This document shows, piece by piece, positions 1-26,123 of a DNA stretch of 64,000 bases. The stretch's first letter is position 1. Every line of letters starts with the position of its first letter. The translations under genes were made by a program, and so were the position numbers. Location of the stretch: assembly GCF_965638725.1 (NCBI RefSeq), contig NC_134982.1, forward strand, positions 77,700,155 through 77,764,154. Reading direction: 5' to 3'. Source of the stretch: Aptenodytes patagonicus (taxonomy: Eukaryota; Chordata; Aves; Sphenisciformes; Spheniscidae). The notes beneath the pieces were generated by a model, which was not told where the DNA came from, did no database searches, and saw nothing but the letters and a program-made list of their open reading frames with translations.

Positions 1-570
1 AGTGTGGGTCCCCCATGGACCACAGGTCCCGCCAGCAAACCTGTTCCAGTGTGGGCTCCTCTCCGCAGGCCAGAAGTCCTGCCAGGAGCCTGCTCCAGCG
101 TGGGCTCCCCATGGGGTCACAGCCTCCTTCAGGCATCCACCTGCTCTGTCGTGAGGTCCTCCACGGGCTGCAGGTGAATATCTGCTCCACCGTGGACCTC
201 CATGGGCTGCAGGGGGACAGCCTGCCTCACCATGGTCTTCACCACGGGCTGCAGGGGAATCTCCACTCTGACGCCTGGAGCACCTCCTCCCCATCCTTCT
301 TCACTGACCTTGGTGTCTGCAGAGTTGTTTCTCTCACATATTCTCACTGCTCTCTCTCTCTGCTGTTGTTGTGTAGCTTTTTTTTAACCTTTTCTCAAAT
401 ATGTTACCACAGAGGACTCAGCTTTGGCCAGTGGTGGGTCCCTCCTGGAGCCAGCTGTCACTGGCTCTGTCTGATGTGGTGGCAGCTTCTGGTGTCCTCA
501 CAGAAGCCACCCCTGCAGCCTCCTCCCCCCACACACACCCCCCCAACCCTTCTGCTATGAACCTAATACA
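1..570 (-). mobile_element. Long ERV LTR, cut by the window edge
   Basis: This stretch matches, block by block, the complete long LTR at 39115-40518, from about 39600 onward. Shared features are the repeated GCTCCAGCGTGGG and GGGCTGCAGG units, the CTTGGTGTCTGCAG block and the end ACCTAATACA (complete copy: ACCAATACA). The inner end at 570 is followed by unique sequence. The other end lies outside the window, so the target duplication cannot be tested. The strand is set by similarity of the 40300-40330 part of the complete copy to the minus-strand LTRs at 22.4, 25.3 and 27.6 kb. Compared with the complete copy, about 400 bases between the middle and the 3' end are missing or replaced by a CA/C-rich stretch near 515-550. 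Confidence 0.75.
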
Positions 571-3500
571 ATGACATGGTAACAACAGGCAGTGCAGGAC
601 TGAGAGGGCACCTCTGTGGATGCAGTTGGACCCGATGCCTGGCTTAGCAGGGGCCTGGCCATGGCACGCAGTCTCTGCTCTTCATCTGAAGCAGTAACTG
701 TATACCAGTGCTACCCCAGCTGCTGAAACCTTCATCTGTAGGTCTTCCTCAGTCAGAAAACCAAGCACAAAACTATGGCAGGAAGAAGTCTGATAAGGAG
801 CTCTGGGGAGGCAGCAGGTGCTGTACTCAGTTCAGCTGAGTAGAGGTTGAACCATACTGTGGCATCCTTATTTTCAATGGAGGTATCACACAGGTGAGAA
901 GTGTACCCAGCTAGATGCCTCCAGATTTGGTAAGGATCAACTAGATGATTTCAAGGAGCTTGTCTTGTGGAGATGTTGGGGAAGCATGTCCACATGAAAT
1001 GCAGTTTTTCCTCCTCTTGAGAGGGAAAGCTGAGATGGTCCAGGTTGCACGGGAGCTGTGTGAAGCCTTATCTCTACCTGCAGCTGGCAGACAAATTTGT
1101 GACACGCAAATCTCCACGAGGTGGCAGTGACTGTCTATGTCTACATATATTTATACAGGCACTGACTCTGGGAATGCCTTGTGCTTTTCCCTCTCTGACA
1201 GCACTGGGGTGATGGTAGTATCTCTAGGTAATGGGCTAGAGGAGAATGCATGGGGGATGGGTTCCTGCTATCCAGGTGGCACCATCTGCCTGGCCCCCAG
1301 AAACTGGAGCATCGGGGGTGGGGTGAATGTGGCAGAGGCTAGGGAGGTGGAGAAGCCGGGCATCGGGTCCAACTGCATCCACAGAGGAAGAGTTTTAGAC
1401 CAGGCTTGGGTCATCTCCCCTCCACTTGAGTCAGTCCATGACACTTCCTCAGGGAAGCAATCAAGTCTGGTTTTTCACCTTTCCTTGCATCTGTTTCTAG
1501 TTCCTCAGAGAGAGGAGCCTGGGGGAAGAGCAAGGGCTGGCACCATGAGCAGTCCTCGGAACTGTGAAGCCTGCCGATAAGGGAAATGCAGTGGTCAGTT
1601 TTAGTGCCACTTAGCAGGATGGCCCCAAAGGCTTTCAGCTTATGAGGAAGCAGAGCCCATATTCAGCTAGTGATGAGGAGCTGAGGACAAGGACAGGAGG
1701 CATCTCCCCACACTGTAGGTAACGGCCAGCAGCAAGCTAAGCTGTGAGGGACCTCTTTGGAGCTGATGCTGTCTAGCTGGGTGGGGGTGTGAGATGAACA
1801 GCTGCAGTCAGGAGTCATGGGAGCAAGGTAAGAGCAAAGGATCTGAGGTATGTCTTGCTCACTTCAGTCCAGGCTGCATCGGAGATGCTGGGAGGTTTCA
1901 GGTTGGATTTGATTCAGCTGGGGAACAGGGCTCACATGAGAATGGATGCTGTGGCTGGGCTGTGTTGTCCTGACCCCCTCCTGTGGGCACCCACCCTGGA
2001 GGACCATGAGAGAAGCTCAGCAGGCAGCAATGCACGCCAGGAATAGCTCCTCGGTTTCAGCAACCCACAGCTCTTTGCAGCAATTCCCAGGGCCTCCTGA
2101 GGCCACCCTTGGTGTGGCAGGCCATGGCGAACTCCTCAAGGCTGGTCCCTGCTGTGTCCTGAGCTCAGGCAGGCTATTGCCACCAGCCCCAGATTGAATT
2201 TGCTTAGGAACAGGACACAAAAGTTGCAAAATTTATTAGATTGGAACACCTCTAATCTAGAGACTGTTTCATTTTGCACAGGCAAGCATAAGGTGTTAAG
2301 CAGTTAAACCACTACTCTAGAACTAGTTACATATAAATGAAGAGCTATTTAGCCAACAGATGATGAAGCCTGCAGCTGTTTGCATTTAAGATTATTAAAT
2401 AAGCTCTTCCTCTTGCTCTTATATATTATATCCTCAATGAACTGGGATCCTAAACAGCATTAGAAATCGCACTGTCAAGCCTACTTGCTAAGTGTAACTT
2501 AGGTTGCGGCACAGACATGGCCATGTGGACTGGAGAAAAGCATCACAAAAAGACCAGAGCTGCAGGGCCATTGAGGAACAGGCACTGCACCCTGGGCAGA
2601 GCTGACACCCTTTTCACCATTGCAGATGCATGCAGTGGAGAACTGCCGCAGTGCCGAGGAGGGCCTAGCCCCAGGCAATCCCTTGCACACCTTCTGACAG
2701 CCAGTGGGACCACCAAGAGCTCATCCCTTCCCAGAAAGCTTTTAAGCTCAGCTGCAGAGTGATAATGTTAGAGAAGGGGTGATGGCAGCCAGCGTCTGCT
2801 GCTCACAGGCCTTGTGCAACTGGCCAGAGGACAGGCTGGGCCGCCACGGTACTACCAACGTGCTGCCTAAAAGCAGGTGTAGTTGCGTATTGGCAGAAAG
2901 GGCCTATCGCAGCAACACAGCTGCGCCTCTGCTCTCCACTGGGCATTGGCTCCTTGTTCAACTGCGTTACACTGATAGCGCTCATAGGGTTAGTTCGTGT
3001 CACTAGAGGGGAGAAATAGAGTTTCTGTGGCCTTCAGCTTATCTTGTGCCACTGACACTCTCACTCCCATGACTGTCACGGAAAAAAACCCCTGTGTTTT
3101 TAATACTCCCTTTTTATTGTTATCAGCACATTGTGGAAAAATTCAGATATCGCTCCATAAGCTTTAGAACTTCAAGGACAACCAAACTCGCAGTGAGAAA
3201 CCACTGCAAGACCTCCAGACAGTGTGCCGGACAATGAGGGACATTATTGTCATTATTCATGTGCTGGCAGCATTCCTGGTGCGTAACAGAAAACTTGGAT
3301 TTTCAGGAGGAAATAGTTATGTTCCCCAGTGAAGTTCACAGGTGGGACAGGTTTGGGGGGGTTTGCTTTTACAAAAAAAAATTATGTTTGGGGGCAAAAT
3401 GGCTTTGCAAAATCAGCTGCAATTCATGAAGCAGGAAATGTATACACAGATGGCGAGGAGAATGCACAGGTCAGTATTTTATGAGAAAGCAGGCTGAGCC

Positions 3501-4816
3501 AGACTTACTCTGACTGACAAATCTTTCTGCAATGCCGACCAAGGAACTCCATGTGGCTATTTGTACTTCATTCTGAAATCACAACTTTACTTGAAACGAG
3601 ATCATGAATTCACTGGACTTTTAAAACAATTCAGTACTTTAGGACTTGCAAGCCCTCTGAAAATTTCTCAATAAAAAAATGCCAAACAGCAGCAGACCTC
3701 TACACAGTGGCTCTGAAGCCTACTGACAACAAACTCCCTTTTCTGGTTTACCATTTTCCACACTGCGCAGCAGTATTAATCCACAGATTTTTCTCAGAGG
3801 CCAGTTGAAAACCACAGCACTGGAGCTAACCCAAACTGGCAATTGTTTCTCCCCAGAAAACCCTATAAAGCAACCAGAATCTCTCCCCTACTTGTGCCAA
3901 GATGCGTTATTGCCCCAGTGGCCAGTCAACCTGTATTTCAGGACATGTTTTGTTCACTCAGCAAGCATCGGTTGATCTACATTGTGAGTGAGTGATCTCT
4001 TGTTGACAGACAGAGCATCTAATCCTGGCACTGCAAAGACATTAAGGACATCTAAGATCCCTCTTCACAGATCAATAATGAGACCTAAAAATTAACCAAG
4101 AAGTCCTCCACACTGGTTGAAGATGGATCACCATCACCTTCAATACCTGTCTGTATCCCGTAGCAAGTAACAGGTTCTTGTTCTGGCTTTTTCAATACAT
4201 CTAAGGTATTTATTGTTGCTAATCTGTGTGTCTCCTTTGCTCAGCACCATGTGGGTCCTGGACACCAATTTAACACAGGTAGGGCCAGCATATTGACCTC
4301 ATCTTCCAGGAGAGCCAGGGTGAACACCATGGCCAAATTACTCAAGGAAAGTGACCTATCCATGCCACTCATACTGTGAGATCTGGTGGGATAAATAAGT
4401 GCTTGCAGTATTTTAGCCACTCTGTGTTAACCACAAGGAAGTGGAGGGCATTCTACAAACAGAACTATAACACAAGCAAAGTATCCAGTAACAGATTTAT
4501 TTTTTCTTTCCAGAATCTCAGAATAACTGAAATATCTACATTTCCTGATGAAAGTGAAAAACAAAAAACCACCCATGTGAGGAAGCTGGGAACCCCCAGG
4601 TGTTTTTAGCCTGTTCTTTGCTCCTTGATACTGGTTAAAAAAAACCCTTTTGCTGAGTTCTGGGCCAAATCAGTAGGTAAACATCAGTCACCAGATATGC
4701 CATCAGATCGCAAAGCTTTTGGAATTGCTATTGCTTTCTACAAGCCAATTCATAGACAGCTTCAAGCTACTATTAAATCTGTTACAGTTCTGATGAGGTG
4801 TAGCAGTTTTAAGGCT
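571..4816. other. Unassigned flank downstream of PTGR1
   Basis: No exon with a recognisable protein and no repeat family was identified here. Short open frames exist but none has family resemblance or paired splice sites. Part of the interval may be PTGR1 3' UTR, because minus-strand AATAAA hexamers occur at 4496-4501, 4209-4214, 3113-3118 and 2232-2237. Confidence 0.5.
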
Positions 4817-4822
4817 TTTATT
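4817..4822 (-). terminator. Candidate PTGR1 poly(A) signal
   Basis: The plus strand reads TTTATT, so the minus strand carries AATAAA about 210 nt after the PTGR1 stop codon. It is the first such hexamer downstream of the gene. Others at 4496, 4209, 3113 and 2232 could give longer 3' UTRs. The sequence alone does not show which is used. Confidence 0.4.
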
Positions 4823-5029
4823 TTTTATGTAGGTTTGGGAAGCAACTCTCAAGTTCTTCAAGAGCAAAGCCATTGGCATATACTTACACTTACTACCCCA
4901 ATTATTAACAGAAGTTATCATTACCTAACATCCAGCAAAAAGACTGAAACATGCCTTCCAATCAGTGAGTTAAATGCACTTTAACAGAATCACATTCTCC
5001 TGTGCCAGTCTCCCAGGAATATGTGACCT

Positions 5030-19705
<14,676 letters not shown>

Positions 19706-19709
19706 ACAT

Positions 19710-20203
19710 TGTTGTAAATAGTTGCGAGATAAACGGCTGGATTAATCAAGCATAGGTCAAGCATACAAGCCCTAAGCTAACAATCACATCGTGAGATAGA
19801 TAAGAAATAGCAGAAACCAGACAAGGACAACCAGAACTGTAACAAAGGGCAGGGATGAGCCAATTTGTGACCATGTAAGGAAAAGTTCACCTCCTGCAGA
19901 GACCACCAGAGACCACTAGAAACCATCCGAGACCCCTGTAGAATCTCCTAAAGGACTCAAAACGCATGCGTGAAAGACTATGCAGATATTATAATTAGTT
20001 CTGAGAAATGGAATGAATATGTATGATTATTCCAAGAAATGTGATGCATACATATATCGCAGAACCATATAAGGGATGGTTGATGCAACATATGGTGTGC
20101 ATGCTAGGTGGAGAGATCCCCCATGCACCCAGTGCTAAATAAACAATGCCTGCTCTTTAATACACCCAGTGTTAAGGAGTTTCATTCCCGATTTTCAGTG
20201 ACA
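19710..20203 (+). mobile_element. Solo ERV LTR with 4-bp duplication
   Basis: The 494-bp element begins TGTTGTAAATAG and ends TTCAGTGACA. It is flanked by ACAT at 19706-19709 and 20204-20207. A 4-bp duplication is typical of gammaretrovirus-like (class I) ERVs. Inside are a TATA-like ATATAAGG at 20067-20074 and AATAAA at 20138-20143, in the order expected for a U3-R-U5 LTR on the plus strand. It is unrelated in sequence to the TGTCCTGG family. Confidence 0.88.
20065..20074 (+). promoter_or_regulatory. CArG/TATA-like box in LTR
   Basis: CCATATAAGG is a perfect match to the serum response factor CC(A/T)6GG consensus and also overlaps a TATA-like box. It lies about 70 bp before the LTR's AATAAA. 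Function is inferred only. Confidence 0.45.
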
Positions 20204-20207
20204 ACAT

Positions 20208-21919
20208 TATTATAGCCACTTCAAGGCCAGGGGTGCTTTCTGTGGGCTGCAAAACAAAAAGCCCCAAACCAAACAGAAAACAGAACACAAACACACACTT
20301 GATGAATGGATTCACAAACCAATTTCCAGGTTAACAAACCAAGATTATTTTGTATGTTTAGATATAAAATCATAAGAACTGGTAGGCACTACATTGCTTA
20401 AGCGTATTAAAGAACTCTAAAGCGTAAACAGCAGTGATGCAACATTGCTGGGGTCCAGTAAAAGCATTACTGGACTAAGCATGTGATAGCTGCCATCGCA
20501 GCTCCAAGAGCAGTAACCATCGTGGTGTAAAACTACTTTGTTGTCAGTGTCAGTGGGTTTGAATAATACATTTCTTTTATGTGTTTTCTGTATAAAGTGT
20601 TTCATAGACCCTTACAATCATTACAGGCAGCTATGATAAAAACTTGAGAAAAGACAGTCCATGAAGGTAATAAAAACTCTTTGAAAAATAATTCACTTAT
20701 AGCAAATCCCAGGAAAAAATTAAGGTGATGCATTTCTACCTGATATTCTTACAAAAGAACCATTAAAGCTTTTACTGAAATTGAAGTCCAAGACAGCATT
20801 TATTCTGATGTCCTTCAAACCCTCCTTGTCCTCTGGTCTAGCCCATCAAGCTAGCAAAGAATAAAGTTTTACATTGATCTCTATCAACTTTTTCCATAAA
20901 ATCAGACACCTAGGAAAGAAGTAATGGATTGGGGAATCTCAGCTTTGTGCACTAACAATATACGTAAGAAAGCAAAGATCCAATCTGTGTTCAGACACTG
21001 CAGTTGGTGCAAACTGTAGCAGAGCTGCAAGCAAAGCACCTTCACACAGGTTATCACAGCTCAATCCCCAAAATCAGCGCAGGAAAGAAGGTTCTCAATT
21101 CAGAGGAAAATGGGAGAGAAGGAGGAAGAGGTGAAAACTAGGATCCCGTAGTAGATACTAGGAACTGGAAAAGAAGGTCAGGAATAAAAGAGAGGACAGA
21201 CAAGTCCGAGAAAATTGAAAGAGTTTGACTGCAGGCTGAGGAGCTGGTGGCGATACCTGAAATCTGGGAATCTTGATGTTAAAGTAAAAGAGTAGTAAAG
21301 CTCTCCAGGGAGCATGAGTCAAACCAGCAAAGTTTACTTTCCTTAAGTAACCCCAACTAACATTCATATCTTGTGTGGTATGGTTTCCTAGCCTGGGCTT
21401 GCCCAAATCTAACCTTGAGGACAAAATCATCTTAGAAGCCTGCCAGTTACAAGTAAGTTCAATTCAAATTTGGGGTTAGCTTAACAGTTCATCTTGCTGC
21501 CAGTCACAATTAATTTGCAGATATGCCTGTGGTACTTGTTTCCTTTTATCTCCATTCTGAAGCAGGAACAGCTATGCTCCCAGCTACACTGGAAGAAAAG
21601 GGTATGATTAAAAGCTAAGTAACGTAGTGTATCTCTCAGACATAATTAATTTGTAGATCGGGGCTAAGGAAAAAAACACCGATCACCACAACAGCAAAGT
21701 TGTTCAGGAAACCATCATCTCATCTAGTCCCTTCCTCCAGATCAATAAAGGCCTGTAGTGCACGTAAAAAATATGCTGGGGAAGACAGTCTTGGTTATTC
21801 CTGCCTTCCATGGGATTGCTTTTGCTCAAGGACCTGGATGCACTTGGTGGATAATGAGGAAGGATGGGGAAGTCCGATGTGTACCTCAAGGGGATTTGAT
21901 TTTGGGTGAGAATAGCCAA
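20208..21919. other. Intergenic, nothing recognised
   Basis: No exon, CR1 tail or LTR terminus was identified. Short open frames have no family resemblance. Confidence 0.5.
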
Positions 21920-22374
21920 TGATTTGAACTATATGATGTTAATCGCTACGTAATATTATACATCGTATCAATAGTATTACAATAAGAATCACCCAGATTA
22001 ATGAAGAATGAACCTTGATGAAACTGAGCAATGTTCCAGTGATGATGGAACCAGAACTGACTTCAACATGAAACAATCCAACCCCGCATACCATCTTTCC
22101 TGCCCTGAAGGACTGTTATGACAGATGGAGCCCAAAGTCATGGACTACATGAACCCAACAAACGTTTTATAGGGATGGCCCATAGACTAAGGGAATGATA
22201 TCTGTGTGTATACATATCAAAAGACAGGAAAAGGGGTGGTGATTAATGGGAATGTATTGGAAATGGGGGACCTGGGCATGATGTAGATGATACAGAGTAA
22301 GGGGTGGATACTGTCCTGGTTAATCTGTTATTATCTCAAACCTTTTGAGCCCCACATTGGGCACCAAAAAGGAC
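21920..22374 (-). mobile_element. ERV leader region with primer binding site
   Basis: Read on the minus strand this follows directly from the LTR at 22375-22930. It begins with a primer binding site and runs as ERV non-coding sequence to about 21920, where similarity can no longer be judged by eye. No gag-pol-env reading frame is visible. It contains two oddities: TGTCCTGGTT on the plus strand at 22312-22321, identical to the start of this LTR family, and AAGGACTGTTATG at about 22110, repeated at 22369-22381. The left boundary is uncertain. Confidence 0.6.
22349..22366 (-). other. Retroviral primer binding site, tRNA-Lys type
   Basis: On the minus strand this reads TGGTGCCCAATGTGGGGC, 8 bases inside the LTR end. 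It matches the tRNA-Lys1,2 primer site (TGGCGCCCAACGTGGGGC) except for two C-to-T changes, both at CpG positions, as expected from methylation decay. Confidence 0.75.
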
Positions 22375-22930
22375 TGTTATGGTTTAACCTCAGCCGGCAA
22401 CTGAGCATCACACAGCCACTCACTCACTCTTCCCCCCCCCCCCAGTGGGATGGGGGAGGGAATCAGAAGCATAAAAGTGAGAAAACTCGTAGGTTGAGAT
22501 AAGAACAGTTTAATAATTGAAATAAAAAACAACAACAACAATAATAAAAGAATATACAAAGCAAGTGATGCACGATGCAATTTCTCACCAACCGCTGACC
22601 GATGCCCAGCCAGTCCCCGAGCAGCGCCCCCCCGGGCCAGCTTTCCCCAGTTTATGTACTGAGCATGACATCACATGGTGTGGAATAGCCCTTTGGCCAG
22701 TTTGGGTCAGCTGTCCTGGCTGTGCCCCCTCCCAGCTTCTTGTGCACCTCCAGCCTTCTCAGTCGGTAGAGTGTGGGAAGCTGAAAAGTCCTTGACTAGT
22801 GTAAGCACTGCTCAGCAACAACTAAAACATCGGTGTGTTATCAACATTAGTCTTGCACTAAATCCAAAACACAGCACTGTACCAGCTACTAGGAGGAAAA
22901 TTAACTCTATCCCAGCCAAAACCAGGACCA
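22375..22930 (-). mobile_element. ERV 5' LTR of a truncated provirus
   Basis: On the minus strand it starts about TGG/GTCCTGGTTTTGGC and ends GGTTAAACCATAACA, so it belongs to the same family as the solo LTR at 10742. The primer binding site follows in the correct direction, so this is a 5' LTR and not a solo one. The outer terminus has an extra base (CCAGGACCA where CCAGGACA is expected). No target duplication could be matched, because the 3' half of the provirus is gone. Confidence 0.85.
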
Positions 22931-24024
22931 TACTTTAAAAAACAAACAAACAAACAAGAAAAACTTGAAAGGACTTCTTGGCAGTAGAGACTGCCAAGGG
23001 AGTCATAATCCAGAGGCTACTTTGGGATTACCCATCCATTACAGCATTACCAATTACCTGGGAGTGAATATGGCCTCAAATCATAAGTCCCTGCACGTCT
23101 TAGCAAAAATTACCTGTTCCTCCCCTCTGGCTTAGCTATTACAATGCTTTCTCAGAAATTATTTTTTTCCTGTGGTGAAAAACAAGGTAAAGGCAAACCA
23201 CTCCCACGCTACTTTTGGCAGACACCATACTGCAAATATCTGAGCAAGCATGACGCTGCATTGTGAAACAATACATCTGCAACTTCACTTCTTTATGCAA
23301 TGCTATCAAGCCCTGGAAGGAGGTCAAAAATTGGAGGTGAGTAGTCATTGCTCAGTAAAAAGACTGTGCCGTCCTGCACTTTGTTATAAGGCTGTAATTC
23401 CAACAGAGGTTCAACAGTCCTGCAGAGCAAGCTCACATGGGGAGGGGAAAAGGGAAGCCAAGATCTGTATTGAAACAGGTCAGCTGCCCTTCAGCTCTCA
23501 GAAATTGCACATAAAATGAGAATCTTAAGAACTACATCTGAGAAGAAAGAATAAGCAAGAAGCCCACAGATTGGAAGGAAGACAGGATGCTGCAGGTGAC
23601 GTGGGCTGACAAACCAAGCCAAAGCTTCTTGAAGGGTCAGCTGTGATTCCTTGATTACTGCGGGGCGTTATCTTAAGCTTCTTTCAAGCACCCTTTCTAC
23701 TTCCCCCTTGCTTAAATGTTGATACAGTCCAAGCACATGCTGCAACATCACTAAATGCAAAATTTCATCAAAGCTGTTGAGATATACTGCAGCACAGTTT
23801 CACTTCTTACATTTGCAGGGACATGCCTGTTAACAGCACCACAGAGAGAAATGTTTCATTTGCTTGATTTTACAGCAGCCAAAGAAAACTCTTTTTTTTT
23901 AAAAGCTCCATTAAGCTTAAATTTCTAGAAAACTCCATTTAAATAAAACCCTAAACTTTTGACTACACCAAGCAAGCAATTTTGTTTTAGGGGAAAAAGG
24001 TAAGAAATCTCATGCTGGTATCTG
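22931..24024. other. Intergenic, nothing recognised
   Basis: It starts with a short CAAACAAACAAA run next to the LTR. No exon or repeat family was recognised. Confidence 0.5.
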
Positions 24025-25286
24025 ATGAACATGACTGGCAAACTGGTAACAACGGACAAGGAGAAGGCTGAGGTACTCAACAACTTTTTTGCCTCAGTCT
24101 CCACTGGCAATCTCTCTTCCCACACCTCTTGAGTGGATGGACCACAAGACGGGGACTGAAGGAGCAAGTCCCTCCCACTGTAAAAGAAGATCAGGTGTAT
24201 GATCACCTGAGGAACCTGAACATACATAAGTCTATGGGACCTGATGAGATGCATCCCAGAGTCCTGAGGGAATTGGCTGATGTAGTTGTCAAGCCACTTT
24301 CCGTGACATTTGAGAAGTCATGGCAGTCAGGTGAAGTCTCCGGTGACTGGAAAAAGGGAAACATTGCACCCATTTTTAAAAAGGGTAGAAAGGAGGGCCC
24401 TGGGAACTACTGACCCGTCAGCCTCACCTCTGTGCCTGGGAAGATCATGGAACAGATCCTCCTAGAAGCTATGCACTTCTATGCTAGAAGGCACAAATTG
24501 GAGAGATATGGATTTGATGAGTCGACTCTCCAGTGGATGAGGGTATGGTCGCATCCAGAGAGTAGTGATCAACGGCTCAATGTCCAGATGGAGATCAGTG
24601 ACAAGTGGTGTCCCGCAGGGGTCCGTATTGGGACCGGTACTGTTTAATGTCTTCATCAATGACATAGACAGTGGGATCGAGTGCACCCTCAGCAAGTTTG
24701 CAGATGACACCAAGCTGAGGGGTGCGGTCGACACGCCAGAGGGACAGATACCATCCAGAGGGACCTGGACAAGCTCAGGAAGTGGGCCTGTGTGAAACTC
24801 ATGACGTTCAACAAGGCCAAGTGCAAGGTCCTGCACCTGGGTCGGGGCAACCCCCGGTTTCACTACAGACTGCAGGATGAAGGGATTGAGAGCAGCCCTG
24901 CCGAGAAGGACTTGGGGGTACTGGTGGATGAAAAGCTGGACATGAGCCAGCAATGTGCGCTCGCAGCCCAGAAGGCCAACCATATCGTGGGCTGCATCCA
25001 AAGCAGCGTGGCCAGCAGGTCGAGGGAGGTGATTCTGCCCCTCTACTCTGCTCTGGTGACACCTCACCTGGAGTACTGCGTCCAGCTCTGGAGACCTCAG
25101 CATAAGAAAGACACGGACCTGTTGGAGCAGGTCCAGAAGAAGGCCACAAAAATGGTCACTGGGATGGAGCACCTTTCCTATGAGGACAGGCTAAGAGAGT
25201 TGGGGTTGTTCAGCCTGGAGAAGAGAAGGCTCCAGGGAAACGTTATTGCGGCCTTCAATACTTAAAGGGGTCTTATACGAAAGATG
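24025..25286 (+). mobile_element. CR1 LINE, reverse transcriptase part
   Basis: This is the 5' part of a CR1 copy whose 3' end resumes at 25818 after an LTR insertion. Broken frames still show CR1 ORF2 reverse transcriptase features: [20 protein letters not shown], then [20 protein letters not shown], the catalytic FADD box (about 24700-24712) and [13 protein letters not shown]. Frameshifts and stops (for example TGA at about 24411-24413) disable it. The 5' end is truncated near 24025. Confidence 0.92.
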
Positions 25287-25817
25287 TAGTTTAACCTGGC
25301 AGGCAGCTGAACACCACACAGCCGTTTGCTCACTCATCCCCCCGCAGTGGGATGGGGGAGAGAATCGGAAAAAAAAAAAAAATAAAATTCATGGGTTGAG
25401 ATAAAGACAGTTTAATAGGACAGAAAAGGAAGGGAAAATAATAATAATGATACAAGAACATACAAAATAAGTGATGCACAATGCAATTGCTCACCACCCG
25501 CTGACCGATGCCCAGCCAGTTCCCAAGCAGCGGTCACCCCTCCCCCAGCCAACTCCCCGCAGTTTATATACTGAGCATGGCATCACATGGTATGGAATGT
25601 CCTTTTGGCCAGTTTGGGTCAGCTGTCCTGGCTGTGCCCCCTCCCAGCTTCTTGCTGGCAGGGCATAAGAGGCTGAAAAGTCCTTCACTAGTGTAAGCAC
25701 TAAGCAACAACTAAAACGTCGGTGTGTTATCAGCATTATTCTCATACTGAATCCAAAACACAGCACTGTACCAGCTACTAGGAAGAAAATTAACTCTATC
25801 CCAGCTGAAACCAGGAC
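25287..25817 (-). mobile_element. Solo LTR nested in CR1
   Basis: This LTR of the TGTCCTGG family reads on the minus strand from GTCCTGGTTTCAGCTGGG to GCCAGGTTAAACTA. It interrupts a CR1 element. AGATG occurs on both sides (25282-25286 and 25818-25822), and joining across it restores the expected CR1 word AAAGATGGGGAC. One or two terminal LTR bases are lost. It contains a poly-A run at about 25369-25381. Confidence 0.9.
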
Positions 25818-26123
25818 AGATGGGGACAAACTTTTTAGCAGGGCCTGTTGCGACAGGGCAAGGGGGAATGGTTTTAAACTAAAAGAGGGTAGATTCAGAC
25901 TAGCTAGAAGGAAGAAACTTTTTACAATGAGGGTGGTGAAACACTGGCCCAGGTTGCCCAGAGAGGTGGTGGATGCCCCATCCCTGGAAACATTCCAGGT
26001 CAGGTTGGACGGGGCTCTGAGCAACCTGATCTAGTTGAAGATGTCCCTGCCCATGGCAGGGGGGTTGGACTAGATGACCTTTAAAGGTCCCTTCCAACCC
26101 TAACTATTCTGTGATTCTATGAT
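25818..26123 (+). mobile_element. CR1 LINE 3' end
   Basis: This is the continuation of the CR1 copy at 24025-25286. It holds the CR1 3' UTR, including GGTTGGACTAGATGACCTTT and CCCTTCCAACCCTAAC, and ends TTCTGTGATTCTATGAT. A pyrimidine-rich tract (TCCTTCTTTCC units) follows to about 26185. Confidence 0.92.

Noticed and set aside
22310-22322. Treating TGTCCTGGTT as a separate plus-strand LTR start
   Set aside because: Only 10 bases match and nothing of the LTR follows, so it was kept as a question in the findings and not annotated as an element.
24129-25265. Several overlapping open frames with reverse transcriptase similarity
   Set aside because: They are pieces of one decayed CR1 ORF2 with frameshifts, not separate genes.
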